Shown in pieces: positions 11,947 through 23,744 of a DNA stretch of 64,000 bases (position 1 is the first letter of the stretch; every line of letters starts with the position of its first letter). A program made the translations under genes and the position numbers. The DNA is from Siphonodentalium dalli (taxonomy: Eukaryota > Mollusca > Scaphopoda > Gadilida > Siphonodentaliidae). Location: positions 37,792,732 to 37,856,731 of the forward strand of contig CP136065.1 in assembly GCA_032622095.1 (NCBI GenBank), given 5' to 3'. The notes under the pieces were generated by a model. It was not told the DNA's origin. It did not search any database and worked only from the letters and a program-made list of their open reading frames with translations.

Positions 11947-12462
11947 AATGATTTCAGCTGTTTTCTATTTCTCTATGGGCATCTTCTGTGATACAAACGT
12001 TTCAAATAGTAATGAATTATAGTATTTTAATCATATTATATGGCATAGATTGTTATTAAAACAGTATATCAAGGCACTATAACAAGAAAAATCAGTGATG
12101 CGAAAATTAAGTGGGCCTTTAAAGTCACATTTGCATTTAAGGTCATCTCTTATCCGTCTATTCTGCCATATTCTGCTACGCTGTATGTTATGGTGGTCTA
12201 GTATTCATTAAGCACTATAGCCCCGCTGTTATAAACCGACTTTAGCTGGCGTATTCTTGCCTCTAAGATTATTGAAATATAACGTCATCGAAACATAGCA
12301 ATTGTGTGGGCTGCGTGATGTGACATTAAATTTCAAGGAAACCCGCGAAAAAAAAATCACATTTATTGTTTCAATGTTTTAAGTTATTTCCTTCATAAAA
12401 AGAGTCTTATGATAAAGAACCCTCTCAATACTTTAGAATATAGAATTAACCTTCAAAATAAC

Positions 12463-12576
12463 AAAAACCTTCGGAATAGTGAACATTCGGAATAGAGAAC
12501 CTTCGGAATAGCGAACCTTCGGTATAGTGAACCTTGGGAATAGTGAACCTTCGGAATAGCGAACCTTCGGAATAGA
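12463..12576. repeat. 16-bp tandem repeat, about 7 units
   Basis: The unit AACCTTCGGAATAGNG recurs seven times with point differences. The minus-strand open frame across it (12433-12654) owes its repetitive peptide to this array. Confidence 0.85.
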
Positions 12577-12579
12577 GAC

Positions 12580-13500
12580 ATGTCGCCGTCCATACGTACT
12601 GACGTGGTCATATATCACAAGTGGGCCGGAAATACAGGCACTCCCATGAAACATACATTTATCATTGTATAGATGGACGTATGTGTTTTGGGTTGTCCAT
12701 ACGTACTGACATAATCATATTAATATGTGGCAGTATCGTCTGCGCCTCTCGTAAGTGGTCAATACTTGTAAAAACATAACTCTATCGCCTATACTTGCTC
12801 TCATCGACCTAGTCATAGCAACCACCAAGGGTGCATATACCTAAGGCATGTGAATGACGTCATATAATGTTTTCTATATCCATCAGTGATATTTCAAGAT
12901 CGCGGGTATAGATTTTGGAGAAATTGTCACGTGACTTCCGGTTAGCAACCGTGTGGAGATTGCAAAAAACGCGGAATTGGGAATGGAGCATCGCGATGAA
13001 AATGAAAGTACAACTTACGAAGAATTCCATGTGATTTGGGCCTATTAATTTCATTTAGACCAATTCCGTTGGTTAGCTTAATGAAAACGAAAAACGAAGA
13101 CGTCATGACACGGTTTCTGACGTCATTTTGGATTTGTAGGCCAGAATACAGACAAAATTGAACAATCCACGACACGTCTTATCAAGTTGTCATGTCGTCT
13201 CCGTCGTGACCACTGCATGATGTTACATATATTATTCTTAGCATTATGTAGCCGATAAAAGGCAAATATGAGGCACAGCATGCTGTGTGGTTGCGCCACT
13301 ACGTGTCACGTACGATTCATATTATTTTGCTCTTATATTGGTCAGGGCACTTTGTGTAGAAACACACAATTGTGAAAAAGATAATAAAAACATGAAACTT
13401 GACACATATTTTCCTTATACGCTACTACTCATTTTCAGATGTGGCGATAATCGTCAGGCCCTTCCTTAGCAACGGTTGCTGTGCAACTACCCGCATCGAA
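12580..13500. other. no gene recognised
   Basis: Short frames only, with no recognisable protein motif and no repeat structure that I can define. Confidence 0.4.
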
Positions 13501-13504
13501 GACA

Positions 13505-13950
13505 TTCACATATGACTGATAGTATGTGAGTTTTAACAAACTATACAATACGTCGTGTCGCATTCTTATGGTGAACATAATTATGATCGTTGTTGCCAAT
13601 CAGTCTTGACCTGACTGATCAATTACCGTAGTTCTTACAGGTGCTATAGACATAACCGAAATCTTAAATGGACATATGACTGATATTATGGTAGTTTTAA
13701 CAAACTAATCTACACCAAGTAGCATTTTTATGGTGAAAACAATTATAATAGTTATTGTTAGCGTGGATCTGGCTAAAAAATATTACCAAATTATAGTTCT
13801 TACTTACATGAGTGGTAACGGTTGCTATTGACATATAACCGAATTAAAAATAAAAAGCACACATAACTGATATTATGGTAGTTTTACAAACTGACAAACT
13901 AAACTCATTTTTATGGTGAAAACAACTATGATAGATGTTAGTGTGAGCCT
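13505..13950. repeat. degenerate tandem repeat, three units of about 165-185 bp
   Basis: Each unit has ATATGACTGATA(G/T)TATG followed by TTTTAACAAACT, then TTATGGTGAA(A)ACAA. The starts are near 13509, 13673 and 13858. Confidence 0.65.
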
Positions 13951-14209
13951 AACAGAATGTGGCAAAAAATTTGTTTTCATATGGGTACAATTATCCGTTA
14001 TGCTCCAGTTCCGACAATCAGAACGAAGACCAGAATTGAGGAGTCTTGCACTAATCGGTCAAACGTGAATTCAATGTGGGAGTTGAAAAGTTGTTGCTTG
14101 TATTTAAAATGAGGCATTACCACTATAGTTACATATTCCATATAAATATAAGCTAATGCAAAGGTCACGGCCGAATGCTGGCCTATAAGGACCCTGGTCG
14201 AGAAATGCA

Positions 14210-17200
14210 CGGGGACAATCTAGATGGCACAACAGGGGTCTAACAGCACTGCTATCAGTGGAAACGTTTTACGAGGAAGATAATGTTGCGGGTTAACATT
14301 TTCTAAAGTGACGCTGTTGTTGTTAGGTGCAGAATAGGGGAGGAGCAGCAAAACTTTTTGTCGTCGATTTCCACCAAACTTATACCTAATCATCTCCATG
14401 ATATGAGGACTCTAATGATGGGGTTAAATGTGTCTAAAGAGGCCTCGTTCGAGTCAGATGTGCGCGGAAGTGGAGAGGGGTACCACATTGATCAAACTAT
14501 TTTAGCTCTGATTTCCACTAAATTGATATGCATTCTTCTCCATTATACAAGGATTATAATCGTGTGAATTAAAGATGCCAAATTGGTGCCGTTTTGATGC
14601 AAGATGGGGGAGACTAAATTTTATAAGAATGTGTTAGTCGCCGATTACATCAAACTACATAATCATATCCGTGATACAAGGAGTCTAGTGATGGTTTAAA
14701 GCTGTCAAACGTGGCGTCATTCGAGTCAGGGGAGCATTGATAGGAGATAGGCCAAAACATTAATAACAATATTTCTAGAGCCGATTTCCACCAAATTGAT
14801 ACACATTCTTCTCCATGACACGAAGAATCTAGTTGTGTGATTAAAGACGCCAAATTGGTGCCGTTTGGGTGAGAGATGCATGGAGAGGGTGTGGTTACTC
14901 AATATGATACGAATTTGTGTTGTCTCCGATTACCACCAAAAGTATACATAATCATCTCCATCATATCAGGAGCTGTGTGTGTGGTTTAAATATGTCATAA
15001 GTAGGGCCGTTCGAGTCTGGTGTGCATGGAGTGGAGGGACACCAACCAATATTGATAAATCATATGTTCAGCGCAGATTTCCACCAAAATGATACACTCT
15101 TCTCTGTGATACGAGGAATCTAATCGCGTGCCGTTTGGGTGCGAGATGGGGGCACTAAATGTTGCTACGAATTTGTTTAGTCGCCGAATTCCACCAAAGT
15201 TATATATAGTCATCTTCATAATGAGTCTAATTGAGTTGTTTAAAGATGTCAGAAGTGGCGCCGCTTGAGTCAGAGAGAGGGTTTACCATAACTGATAAAA
15301 AATATGTTTAGCGCCAAATTCCACCATATTTCATATATATTATTCTCCAATGATATGAGGAATCAAATCGTGTGGGTTAAAGGCGGAGGGGAGAGGGGTA
15401 CCATTTATAACAAAACATATTTTAGCGCCGATTTCCACCAAATTCTCCTCCATGAGTCGAGGAATCTAATCGTGTGAGTTAATGACGCCAATTAGTGCCG
15501 TTTGGTGAGAGATGGGGCGCAAATTTCATAAGAATTAGTTTAGTTGCCGATTATCACCAAACTTATACATAATCATCTCCGTGATATCAGGAGTCTAATG
15601 GACGTGGTTTCAATATGTCAAAAGTGGCACGCTACGAGTCATGAATGTAGAGGGCAGGTGCACCAGAGCTGATACAATATGGTTAGCACTAATTTCTACA
15701 AAATTCAGACAAATATTCTTCCCAATTGATACGATGAATCAAATCATGTTTCGTTTGGACCAGGAATGGAGATAAGGGGCCCCTCAAATTGATCATAATG
15801 TGTTAGTCGCCGATATCTACCGAAGCTATATATATATTCATCTTCATCATTCGTGCTAAGGTGTGTTTGCCGTACGAATTTCGCCACATCGACCAAATTA
15901 TAATGGTGACCAAATTAAATTACTTTAACAATTATATCTTCTCAATTGTCATATTTATATGGGGACGGGAATCATGACATTCAAATAGCAAAACAACACG
16001 TAGAGGAAAGCATTAAACGTATATCTATCATTCTATTTAAGAGATACCTACAATTTGTCAAGAGTGTATAAGGCCTGTTCAAAAATAGTAGTCACAGTGT
16101 GCAGTCAAATGTAGTTTCTTCTGAGATAAACGAAAACACATTCAGTCGCACATGACTTTTCATGACCTCCAATACTGGCATCTGACAAGGGTACTTCTGC
16201 CCGATACAGAATATTTCTTTCATTTTAGAACGTACCCATAGCCTAACATAAACAACAAAAACATCTCGCTCTGTGTAGGGCACATGCATCTGATATATAG
16301 CAACATTTCACTTGAAGATGCATAATCCGAATTAACGCTCGCAAATTACTATTTCCTTGGCTTTGGTGGTAAAAGCTATTTGATTCGAGTCGAGGAACCC
16401 GCCCATCAAGGCACAGAGTGATCGGATATCGATTTTTGAAATCTAGTAAAAAGTCGAGGATAAGACGATCTCGGACCAAATTGCGGATGAAGATGGATAA
16501 CTCTAAAATCAGGTGGCTTTTTTGTGTCAGATATTTGACAAACTGGCAAAATTTCGTTGAACAAAATGTTGATAAATAATAGTTTTTGTGTAATTTTATA
16601 CTATAGTTGACTGTGGTTAGAATTGTTTTTGGGCAATTAACCGATTCTGATAAATTAAGCGGCATTTAAAAAAATGTTGTTGTTGTTGGAATCTGATGAT
16701 ATGGGGACCCTCGAATCGGTTGAGTACCCTTAAGCTGAGAATAATAAGCCAGTATAACAACATGAGCAGAGGAGCACCTGTATATATCTTTAAAGCATCT
16801 GTATCTGCATGGAGATATGATAAACAGGTGTCCTCAAAATCCAACCCACTAGATTGATGCATACATCTCTACAAGTATGAACAACTCAATTGTCGTCTTT
16901 TATTTGTGCGAACTATGTGTTTATGATGTTCATGTTTTGATCCCAATAAAATATTTTAAAAAAACAGAAAACAAACAAACGTCAATTCAAACAACGTCGA
17001 CTACGATTTAAAAAATGAAGTACGCGCAGATGTAAATAAATAAATACTTCTTTATTGCTATTCTTTATCGATAAACAAAATGAAAATTACTCATACACGG
17101 TGAGCCACTACATTTAATCCGTGTATAAGAATGACTTGTTTGTGATGCCATTTGGATATACAATTTATGAGAATACGTGTAACACTTTGAGCAAGAGTAT
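14210..17200 (+). mobile_element. Helitron-related element without its 3' end (copy of 50.7-52.7 kb)
   Basis: From 14210 the order of blocks matches 51080-52640. First comes a lead-in (AGATGGCAC...GTCTAACAG), then an array of about 12 degenerate units of roughly 140 bp. Unique blocks shared with the other copy then follow, to about 17200, where similarity stops. The other copy continues into a Helitron-type 3' hairpin and CTAG, and this one does not. No helicase or Rep frame is visible, so it is non-autonomous or a remnant. Confidence 0.6.
14360..15850 (+). repeat. degenerate tandem array with two alternating unit types
   Basis: The phrase GCCGATTTCCACCAAA recurs about every 110-155 bases. 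It is followed alternately by a TATACATAATCATCTCC-like and a GATACACATTCTTCTCC-like block, giving a higher-order period near 275 bases. Confidence 0.75.
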
Positions 17201-17405
17201 TCTGGCGCCTGCACTCTGATGCATCAATAACAGGTTTCAAGAGGTGACCCCTAATTGAGAGTCTCCTTATGAGACCACATACTGAGTCCATCTCCAGTTG
17301 TGCATGTCTAGTTTATTATATATGTCTGATATATGCCTGCAATATCAGTGGCAATATATATATATAAACTTGTTTTGTCACGTTTTGTGGTAACCGACGT
17401 AAAAT

Positions 17406-17594
17406 ATGTCTTCTATTAATTTCGATGAAGATCCCCCAACTCCAATCCCACCAGTGGCCAGGAGAGACACTTTTGCTAATTTCAAACCGCACATTTATCT
17501 TCCTGGTAACATTTTACCGCTATTTGACCTACCATATATGATGAACATGGGGGTCAGCCCCCAATATGTTAACCATGGACCTAGCCCAAAATAG
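17406..17594 (+). CDS. candidate small protein or exon, 62 aa, unrecognised
   Basis: I do not recognise this protein. An ATG in a weak context (AAAATATGT) opens 62 codons with an acidic, proline-rich beginning (MSSINFDEDPPTPIPP) and a more hydrophobic second half. The composition is more protein-like than that of neighbouring frames. A TATA-like stretch (ATATATATAAAC, about 17356-17368) sits roughly 40-50 bases upstream of the ATG. A donor-like AG/GTAAGG follows the stop by a few bases. There is no signal peptide or membrane segment. The context is a repeat-rich gap before a TA microsatellite. It could be a short gene, a 5' exon or chance. Confidence 0.25.
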   Translation: MSSINFDEDPPTPIPPVARRDTFANFKPHIYLPGNILPLFDLPYMMNMGVSPQYVNHGPSPK

Positions 17595-17711
17595 TTAGGT
17601 AAGGATCCAGGCACCTATACGTGGCCATAGGACCCATGTCCATATATATATAGGATATGGACGACGTATGATATGCATAGGATATGAACCAGGCCGGTAT
17701 ATATAATCCAC

Positions 17712-17712
17712 A

Positions 17713-17775
<63 letters not shown>
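17712..17775. repeat. (TA)n microsatellite
   Basis: Nearly pure TA dinucleotides run up to the left end of the first Helitron. AT-rich targets are typical for Helitron insertion. Confidence 0.85.
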
Positions 17776-17778
<3 letters not shown>

Positions 17779-18502
17779 ATTATATATTTTGAAAGATCTG
17801 TGTGTGTGTGTGTGTGTGTATCTGTCTGTGTGTGTGTAATCGATGAACTCAAAAACGACCGACCCGATTTCGATGAAACTTGGTACGTGGGGTTATATTC
17901 GGCCGGGGGTTAACATAGGCCTATTGATTTTCAGATCCGAGGTCAACTTTTCACGTGCCGAGGTCAAATCTGTTTTTACGCCGTTTTGCGCTAATATATT
18001 TCAGTTCGGTGCTCACAAATCGATTCGATATAGCGCGAATAATAAATTGCCAGTAATATAATTTGCACGGTTAGAATCTGTGGCGCTTCATATTTCCAAT
18101 GATGTATCACACGCCTGTGTACGTTTAAAGTTTCTACCTTAATTATCGGGAAGAACGCAGGACCATGCTTCGCTCATCGAAAATCATTGCGTAAATATAT
18201 TACGCCATCAACATATCGTGACGTGATCGCGTTAACTCTTAACCGGCCGATGTCAGGTTAACTCATCACCGGCCGAGGTATCCGCAAATGACATTGGGCT
18301 ATATATCTCGGAAACGGGTGGAGCTATCGACTTGAAATTTGGTATGTGAATGTATCTTGCCCCGGATACGAATTTTATCGGGTCGCCGAGCCCGTGCGAT
18401 GCCAGCTTCGCGCATGCGCAGACCAGATCTCGAAAACGGGTGGAGCAATCGACTTGAAATTTGGTTTTTGAATAGCCCGGACGAAGTCGGGTCACCTTCT
18501 AG
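17776..18502 (+). mobile_element. non-autonomous Helitron, first of a tandem pair
   Basis: It starts TCTATTATATATTTTG, then a TG-repeat and ATCGATGAACTC. It ends with the hairpin CCCGGACGAAGTCGGG (18476-18491), eleven bases or so, then CTAG (18499-18502). A 5' TC, a 3' hairpin close to the end, CTAG and no TIRs are the hallmarks of Helitrons. There is no Rep/helicase frame. The next copy begins at the very next base. Confidence 0.78.
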
Positions 18503-19108
18503 TCTATTATATATTTTGAAAGATCTGTGTGTGTATCTGTCTGTGTGTGTGTGTAATCGATGGACTCGAAAATGGCCCAGCCGATTTCGATGAAACTTGG
18601 TATGTGGGGGTATTTTCGGCCGGGGACGAATATAGGCATATTTATTTGTCCGTGCGACGTAACCTTGACCTTGAAATTGGGTCATATCAAGGTCAAACAC
18701 CCGAATATCACGGGATTTCGATGAAACTTGGTATGTGGGGGTACTTTCTTATGACGAGTCTCATAAGCATATTCATTTGCCCGTGCGACGTGACCTTGAC
18801 CTTGAAATCGGGTAACTTCAAGGTCAAATCGCCAATTTTGATGGGATTTCGACGAAATTTGATACGTGGGGTTAGTTTTGTCCACCGATTGTTTTGGACG
18901 GGTCCAATCGTGACCCCGAGCAGACCTTGACCTTCAAAATGATCAATTCAAGGTCAAATCGGGTAAAACCGGATGGATTTCGACGGGCACGTTTGTCGGG
19001 TACTTTTGTCCGGGCAGTGTTTTTGGACTGGTCAAATCGTGACCCCACTTGATCTTCAAAATGGACAATTCAAAGTCAAAGCCCGGACGAAGTCGGGTCA
19101 CCTTCTAG
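18503..19108 (+). mobile_element. non-autonomous Helitron, second of a tandem pair
   Basis: It has the same TCTATTATATATTTTG start and the same hairpin (19082-19097) and CTAG end (19105-19108), followed by T. The interior holds about four degenerate units of roughly 131 bp, each starting near TTTCGATGAAACTTGG. They contain several TCAAGGTCA motifs in both orientations. The (TA) run that follows resembles the one to the left of the pair, as expected if the pair landed in one TA tract. Confidence 0.78.
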
Positions 19109-19134
19109 TATATATATATATATATATATATATA
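19109..19134. repeat. (TA)n microsatellite, right of the Helitron pair
   Basis: A short TA tract directly after CTAG. Together with 17712-17775 it may be one ancestral target. Confidence 0.75.
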
Positions 19135-19261
19135 ATTTCGTCTATGTTGTCTTTGTTATTGTATGTTTGTTTGTTTTCCTTATTAGTTTATCTGCCAGGA
19201 GAGGTAATTAAATGACCATATTTCAGGAGTTTAATGCATATCCGTACAGAATGAATTGTTA

Positions 19262-20640
19262 TATACGGTTGGAAAGCTTATGGATTTTACTCTGCTTTTT
19301 CTAGTTTCCCTACGAAATTTATTTCCGTTGCCATGGTAATGTGTTACCATATGTATTTGTTTCCATGTTCCTACCACTTCTGGTTACTATACAACATGAT
19401 ATCAGATCCGTCATAAAGTATACAACAGTCTTCAAAATGATCTGTAGAAACCCCCTCTGTATGCATGTGCCGCTCTCATATAATGACAAGCCCGTGTGTC
19501 TAAATGTAAAGCAGACCGACATTTCACAATTTGTATTATGATACTCAGTCTGGCAGCGGCTTCTAATATAGCATTTCAGCACGTTTGTGTAATCGCCCAT
19601 TATATATCCGACAGCGCTATGTGGTCAGAATTAAAATAGTCACAGATCACGTCCATTATACCGAATCTGCAGCAGTCCTTCGCATTCACTTAGGGTAAAT
19701 CGTTCTATACTTAGAGTACGTTCACACAATGACAAATATGTATGGCTATTATTTTAGGTAATTCATGGAATGGGCCTATAATGAGGTAAGATATGAACGA
19801 CAAACTAGTTATCGTCGCCTTATACAGGCAAACGGGACGTAAATCGTTCTTCTTTTTTTGGCAAAATAATATTACAACCGCAAACACTGTCCCGCCATGG
19901 CTTCAGCTTTTGTCACACCGTCACAGCTCTACCTCAATCAGAACCTTGTTGTTATACCTAATAAGACAGTTTACTTTGACTGACTTTTTGATATACGGTG
20001 AACAAACAGCAACAGGTGTCCATTTGATACTAAAAGGTCTGTTCTTTACAACAAATTCAACGAAATAGCTCTGGCAAAAAAGGTCGGAACAACTCTTTTT
20101 TTTGCGAGATTATACTAGCAGCATATTAGGTCGTCTTGGGATCAAATCGATTTACGTCCTTTTCATTGTAATATAAGCCGACGTTATAAAATGGTTGGAC
20201 ACCACTGTTTACCACATGATCAGTGAGATCTCTCTAATTCCAAAATGTCATATAACTGACATTTTTCCGACATCATACATGTATATATGGCAAGAATCAA
20301 TCGTGCGATCATTAGTTCGTGGAAAGTCAAAACAACCCATCGAAATCGACCAATGTTCACTTCGAACAGCTCGGACAGAGCATCGACATTTAAAGATGAT
20401 TAACTCTATTCGACGAATAAAGAAAACCGACTGTGTGGAGTGATATATACCAACTCTTGGATACATAACTCGCAACTAAATCAGTTACCATAGGCGGCAG
20501 AGTTAAAGTTACGTGAAACACTCCGCTGGGTCATCGAAAGGGAACACAGAATTTAATATTTAATTTCATAAAGTTTATATCCAAATTGGCAGCACACAGC
20601 TTCATTCTTGCGAAACGATTATTTGCAGCGACTGCTGGAC
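19262..20640 (+). repeat. large dispersed repeat, copy II
   Basis: It is colinear with 2355-2437 plus 5596-7850 but lacks the triple TIR array, element B and two further blocks present in copy I. It therefore serves as an empty-site reference. Short frames are not conserved between copies, which argues against coding. Confidence 0.65.
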
Positions 20641-20702
20641 GAAGCAAACATTGACATTAACGGAATTTCAGAGCATTGGTTTACTGTTTTTTTCCCAGTC
20701 TA

Positions 20703-21102
20703 TTAACCCTTTACCCAACAGAAGGGCCCTGTGCCAATGCATTCTCTTATATATGCGAGTCGACCATAGGTCGCCTCGCATATATAAGAGAATGCATTGG
20801 CTTAACACATTAAAAATTATAAAATTGTTAAAGAATGTAAGAAAAAATGGTAAAAAGTGTTAAAAAAAGATTTTTTTTAGGCCAATGCATTCTCTTATAT
20901 ATGCGAGGCGACTTATGGTCGACTCGCATATATAAGAGAATGCATTGGCACATGGCATAACTGTAACTATCACAATGTGGTCAAGGAGCCGGTTCCAATG
21001 ATATCCATATTTGTATGGTTCTATTGAGACAGACCGAAGATATTTTAGGCTGTTGAAGCTTTATGTGGCCGGTTTTGGCCGTTTTGTTGGGTAAAGGGTT
21101 AA
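20703..21102. mobile_element. piggyBac-type MITE with TTAA target duplication
   Basis: CCCTTTACCCAACA at 20707 and TGTTGGGTAAAGGG ending at 21098 are exact 14-base inverted repeats, each bordered by TTAA (20703-20706 and 21099-21102). TTAA duplication with ends beginning CCC is the signature of the piggyBac superfamily. The 392-bp body has no transposase. Foldback element C occupies its left half. Confidence 0.85.
20728..20955. mobile_element. foldback element C with two complete 69-bp palindromes
   Basis: Near-perfect palindromes at 20733-20801 and 20881-20949 lie in opposite orientation around about 80 bases of AT-rich sequence. Each has 27-base arms starting GCCAATGCATTC and a centre TCGACC-ATA-GGTCGC or its complement. 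It shares its ends with elements A and B, and it lies inside the piggyBac-type MITE. Confidence 0.8.
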
Positions 21103-21372
21103 CAGTTGATACGACGTTTGTGCCATCATCAACTCCTCCCATCGCCTCCCTATGCAGAGGGGACACATGCCTGATGGTGTTGCGTTCCTTTGAAATAGTG
21201 AAAGGTTCGGAGGAGAGGAAGAGTATCGCAGCTACCTATCGATGATGACCGGTTGATCGGTATGCAAACTAATATGGGGGAGTTCTGTTTATACATCATA
21301 CAAGTAAATCTACCGTCATGTTATCACACACTGCAACTTTTCCTTTAATACCTGAAGAAACTACAAGAGCTG
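21103..21372. other. short unassigned stretch
   Basis: No feature recognised. It may include the upstream part of the decayed LINE that follows. Confidence 0.4.
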
Positions 21373-22091
21373 TTGTTCAGATTCTCACCTCGTGGTAAAG
21401 TTTTCTTAATTGTAGTGTTAATTGTACCGTTTCTAGACTGTAACGCTTGTACTCGGCGGCTAGTTGATCGTGGAACTGTGCCAATAGACTTTCTTGAGCT
21501 TAAGTCCGTTAATGACGGTTGTTACCACATGGACGTCGCATGCGTCCCAGCTATGTGACACACCGGGTCGGTTATAGATCATATGCTGATCAGCTGTTCC
21601 GATGACGATATTATTTCGAGTTGCAATGTTTTAGATGACGACAGCTGGAACGTTTCAAATCACAGAACGCTTATAGTTCATATGAAATTTGACATGAATC
21701 TCACCCCAGTCAGTTTATTGTGCATAGCTTTAATATGCATAATTTTATTTGGTCAAGATGTACAGATGTAAATCAAATAGCAGCTTAATTATCGCTTACC
21801 AGCGTGATCTCAATGCGTCGGTTTTGATGGAATTCATTATGAACACATTATTTTGGTGGTATTACGTTAGTGGAGGTTATTTCTTACCTGTTTAATCAAG
21901 TTATCAGTCAAAAATATGTTCCTTTATCCTACAACAATCTGTAAAAAATTGTTGTCTTTTCACTTTATAAAGGGCATCCGAAGCCTAAGAACTCATTCGA
22001 CAGCTATCGGGAAATTACCCTCCTACAATCATCATACAAGTTATTTGAGAGACGTGCCTTACAATAACTCGGAACTTATACACCCTCCTTA
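21373..22091 (+). pseudogene. LINE remnant: endonuclease C-terminus and start of reverse transcriptase
   Basis: The frame from 21373, interrupted by a stop near 21556, reads like the end of a LINE apurinic-type endonuclease. Between about 21560 and 21700 it has TGSVIDHMLIS followed by CNVLDDDSWNVSNHRTL, where NVSNH corresponds to the conserved (N)xSDH motif with N in place of D. At about 21990-22045 another segment reads SYREITLLQSSYKLFE, matching the YRxITLL...KxxE block at the start of LINE reverse transcriptases. The frame is broken and no ATG is evident, so it is dead. It continues at 24680 after an inserted foldback. Confidence 0.7.
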
Positions 22092-22504
22092 GGCCCGTTC
22101 CAAACGACGGATTTTTGTCGACTCGAATCTAATTGTATTAAATCCGTCGGTGATGCGTCTGCGGTCAATTTTGTTTGAGACGGACGCATCTTTGTCGCGT
22201 CGAATCTAATACCTCGGTCGATTTATTTAAAGGTGCACTCCATGTTACCTTCACAAAATGGTCACGCGTACATATAGAGGCCTATATATACCGGTATGTT
22301 ATACATATATATAGTAAAATACAGTATAAATTATGTATAAATATATGCGCGATTGCAGCGCGAATATATGTGCATATGTATATGAGGATGTATATAGTAC
22401 ATATAGTTATATAATATAATATAATAGGCGCTACAAATAAATGTTAGATCGTGCAACCAATTGCCATATATGTGTATACCATGCATGTAAATACAGGTAT
22501 ACAA

Positions 22505-23190
22505 GTATTAGTATAAATCAGAGACTACCACCCCTACCCTTATAATAAGGAATACCGGAATATATGAATTATTATAAATAAGAGGTTACCACCCTATACC
22601 CTCATAATAAGTAATGCCGGTATATATGAATTATTATAAATAAGATCAGTGGTACCACCCCTACCCTTTATAATGAGGAATACCGGAATATATTAATTAT
22701 ATATTATAAATCATAGGCTACCACCTATATATCCTTTATAATAAGGAATACCGGTATCTATGAATTATTATAAATCATAGGCTACCATCCCTACCCCTCA
22801 TAATAAGTAATACCGGTTTATATGAATTATTATAAATCTGAGGCTACCACCCCTACCCCTTATAATAAGGAATACCGGTATTTATAAATTATTATAAATC
22901 ATAGGCTACCACTCTGCCCCTTATAACAAGTAATACCTGAATATATGAATTATTATAAATAAGAGGTTACTACCCCTTTACCCCTCATAATAAGTAATAT
23001 CGGTATATATGAATTATTATAAATCAGTAGTACCACCTCTGCCCCTTATAATAAGTAATACAGCTAAATATTAATTATTATAAATCAGAGACTACCACCC
23101 CTATTCCTTACAATAAGGAATATCGGTATATATGAATTATTATAAATCAGTTGCTACAACCCCTACCCCTTATACCGGTATATATGGATT
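22505..23190. repeat. 62-bp tandem repeat, left arm of the foldback
   Basis: About eleven units contain ACCGGTATATATGAATTATTA then CTACCACCCCTACCCCTTA. The spacing is exactly 62 between 22751, 22813 and 22875, and a little variable elsewhere. Confidence 0.85.
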
Positions 23191-23744
23191 ATTCTAAAAC
23201 ATTGATACTATATCCATTATAAGATGTGAGTCAGTGACATGCCATGTTCGTTGAGCAATCAAACTACCAAAATTATTACAATTTGCACAATGTTACCTAA
23301 GCAATGCTTATAGATATATCTTTCTTTATGACAAAGAGAGCGTGCGACAAATGACGTCATGTGGGTATTTCCTCAGATAAGGGGAGCCCCCTCATTATTA
23401 TACCATTATCATATCATTATCATATCATTTGCATTCGTTTTTCGGCAACTTCGTCACATGTATTAGATTCGAGTCGTCAAAAATCCGTCGTTTGAAACCA
23501 AGACGGATTTCAGACGCATCACCGACGAAGATACGTCTGAATTGGACGGAGATTCGTCTGTGATGCGTCTGACACGGATCTAATTGTTTCAAACGTCGCA
23601 TTTTTGACGCATTTAATACAATTGTGGGTCTGGTATTAGATTCGAGTCGACAACAATCCGTCGTTTGGAACGGGCCTATTATGGTAGTTTGATTTCTCAA
23701 AGAACATGACATGTCACTGACGCACATCTTATAATGGATATAGT

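Noticed and set aside
12433-12654. 73-codon minus frame with repeated IPKVRYSEGSLF
   Set aside because: It is produced by the 16-bp tandem repeat, with no independent coding evidence.
16243-16665. 140-codon minus frame
   Set aside because: It lies in Helitron-related repeat sequence. The related copy at 52 kb does not keep it open and no domain is recognisable.
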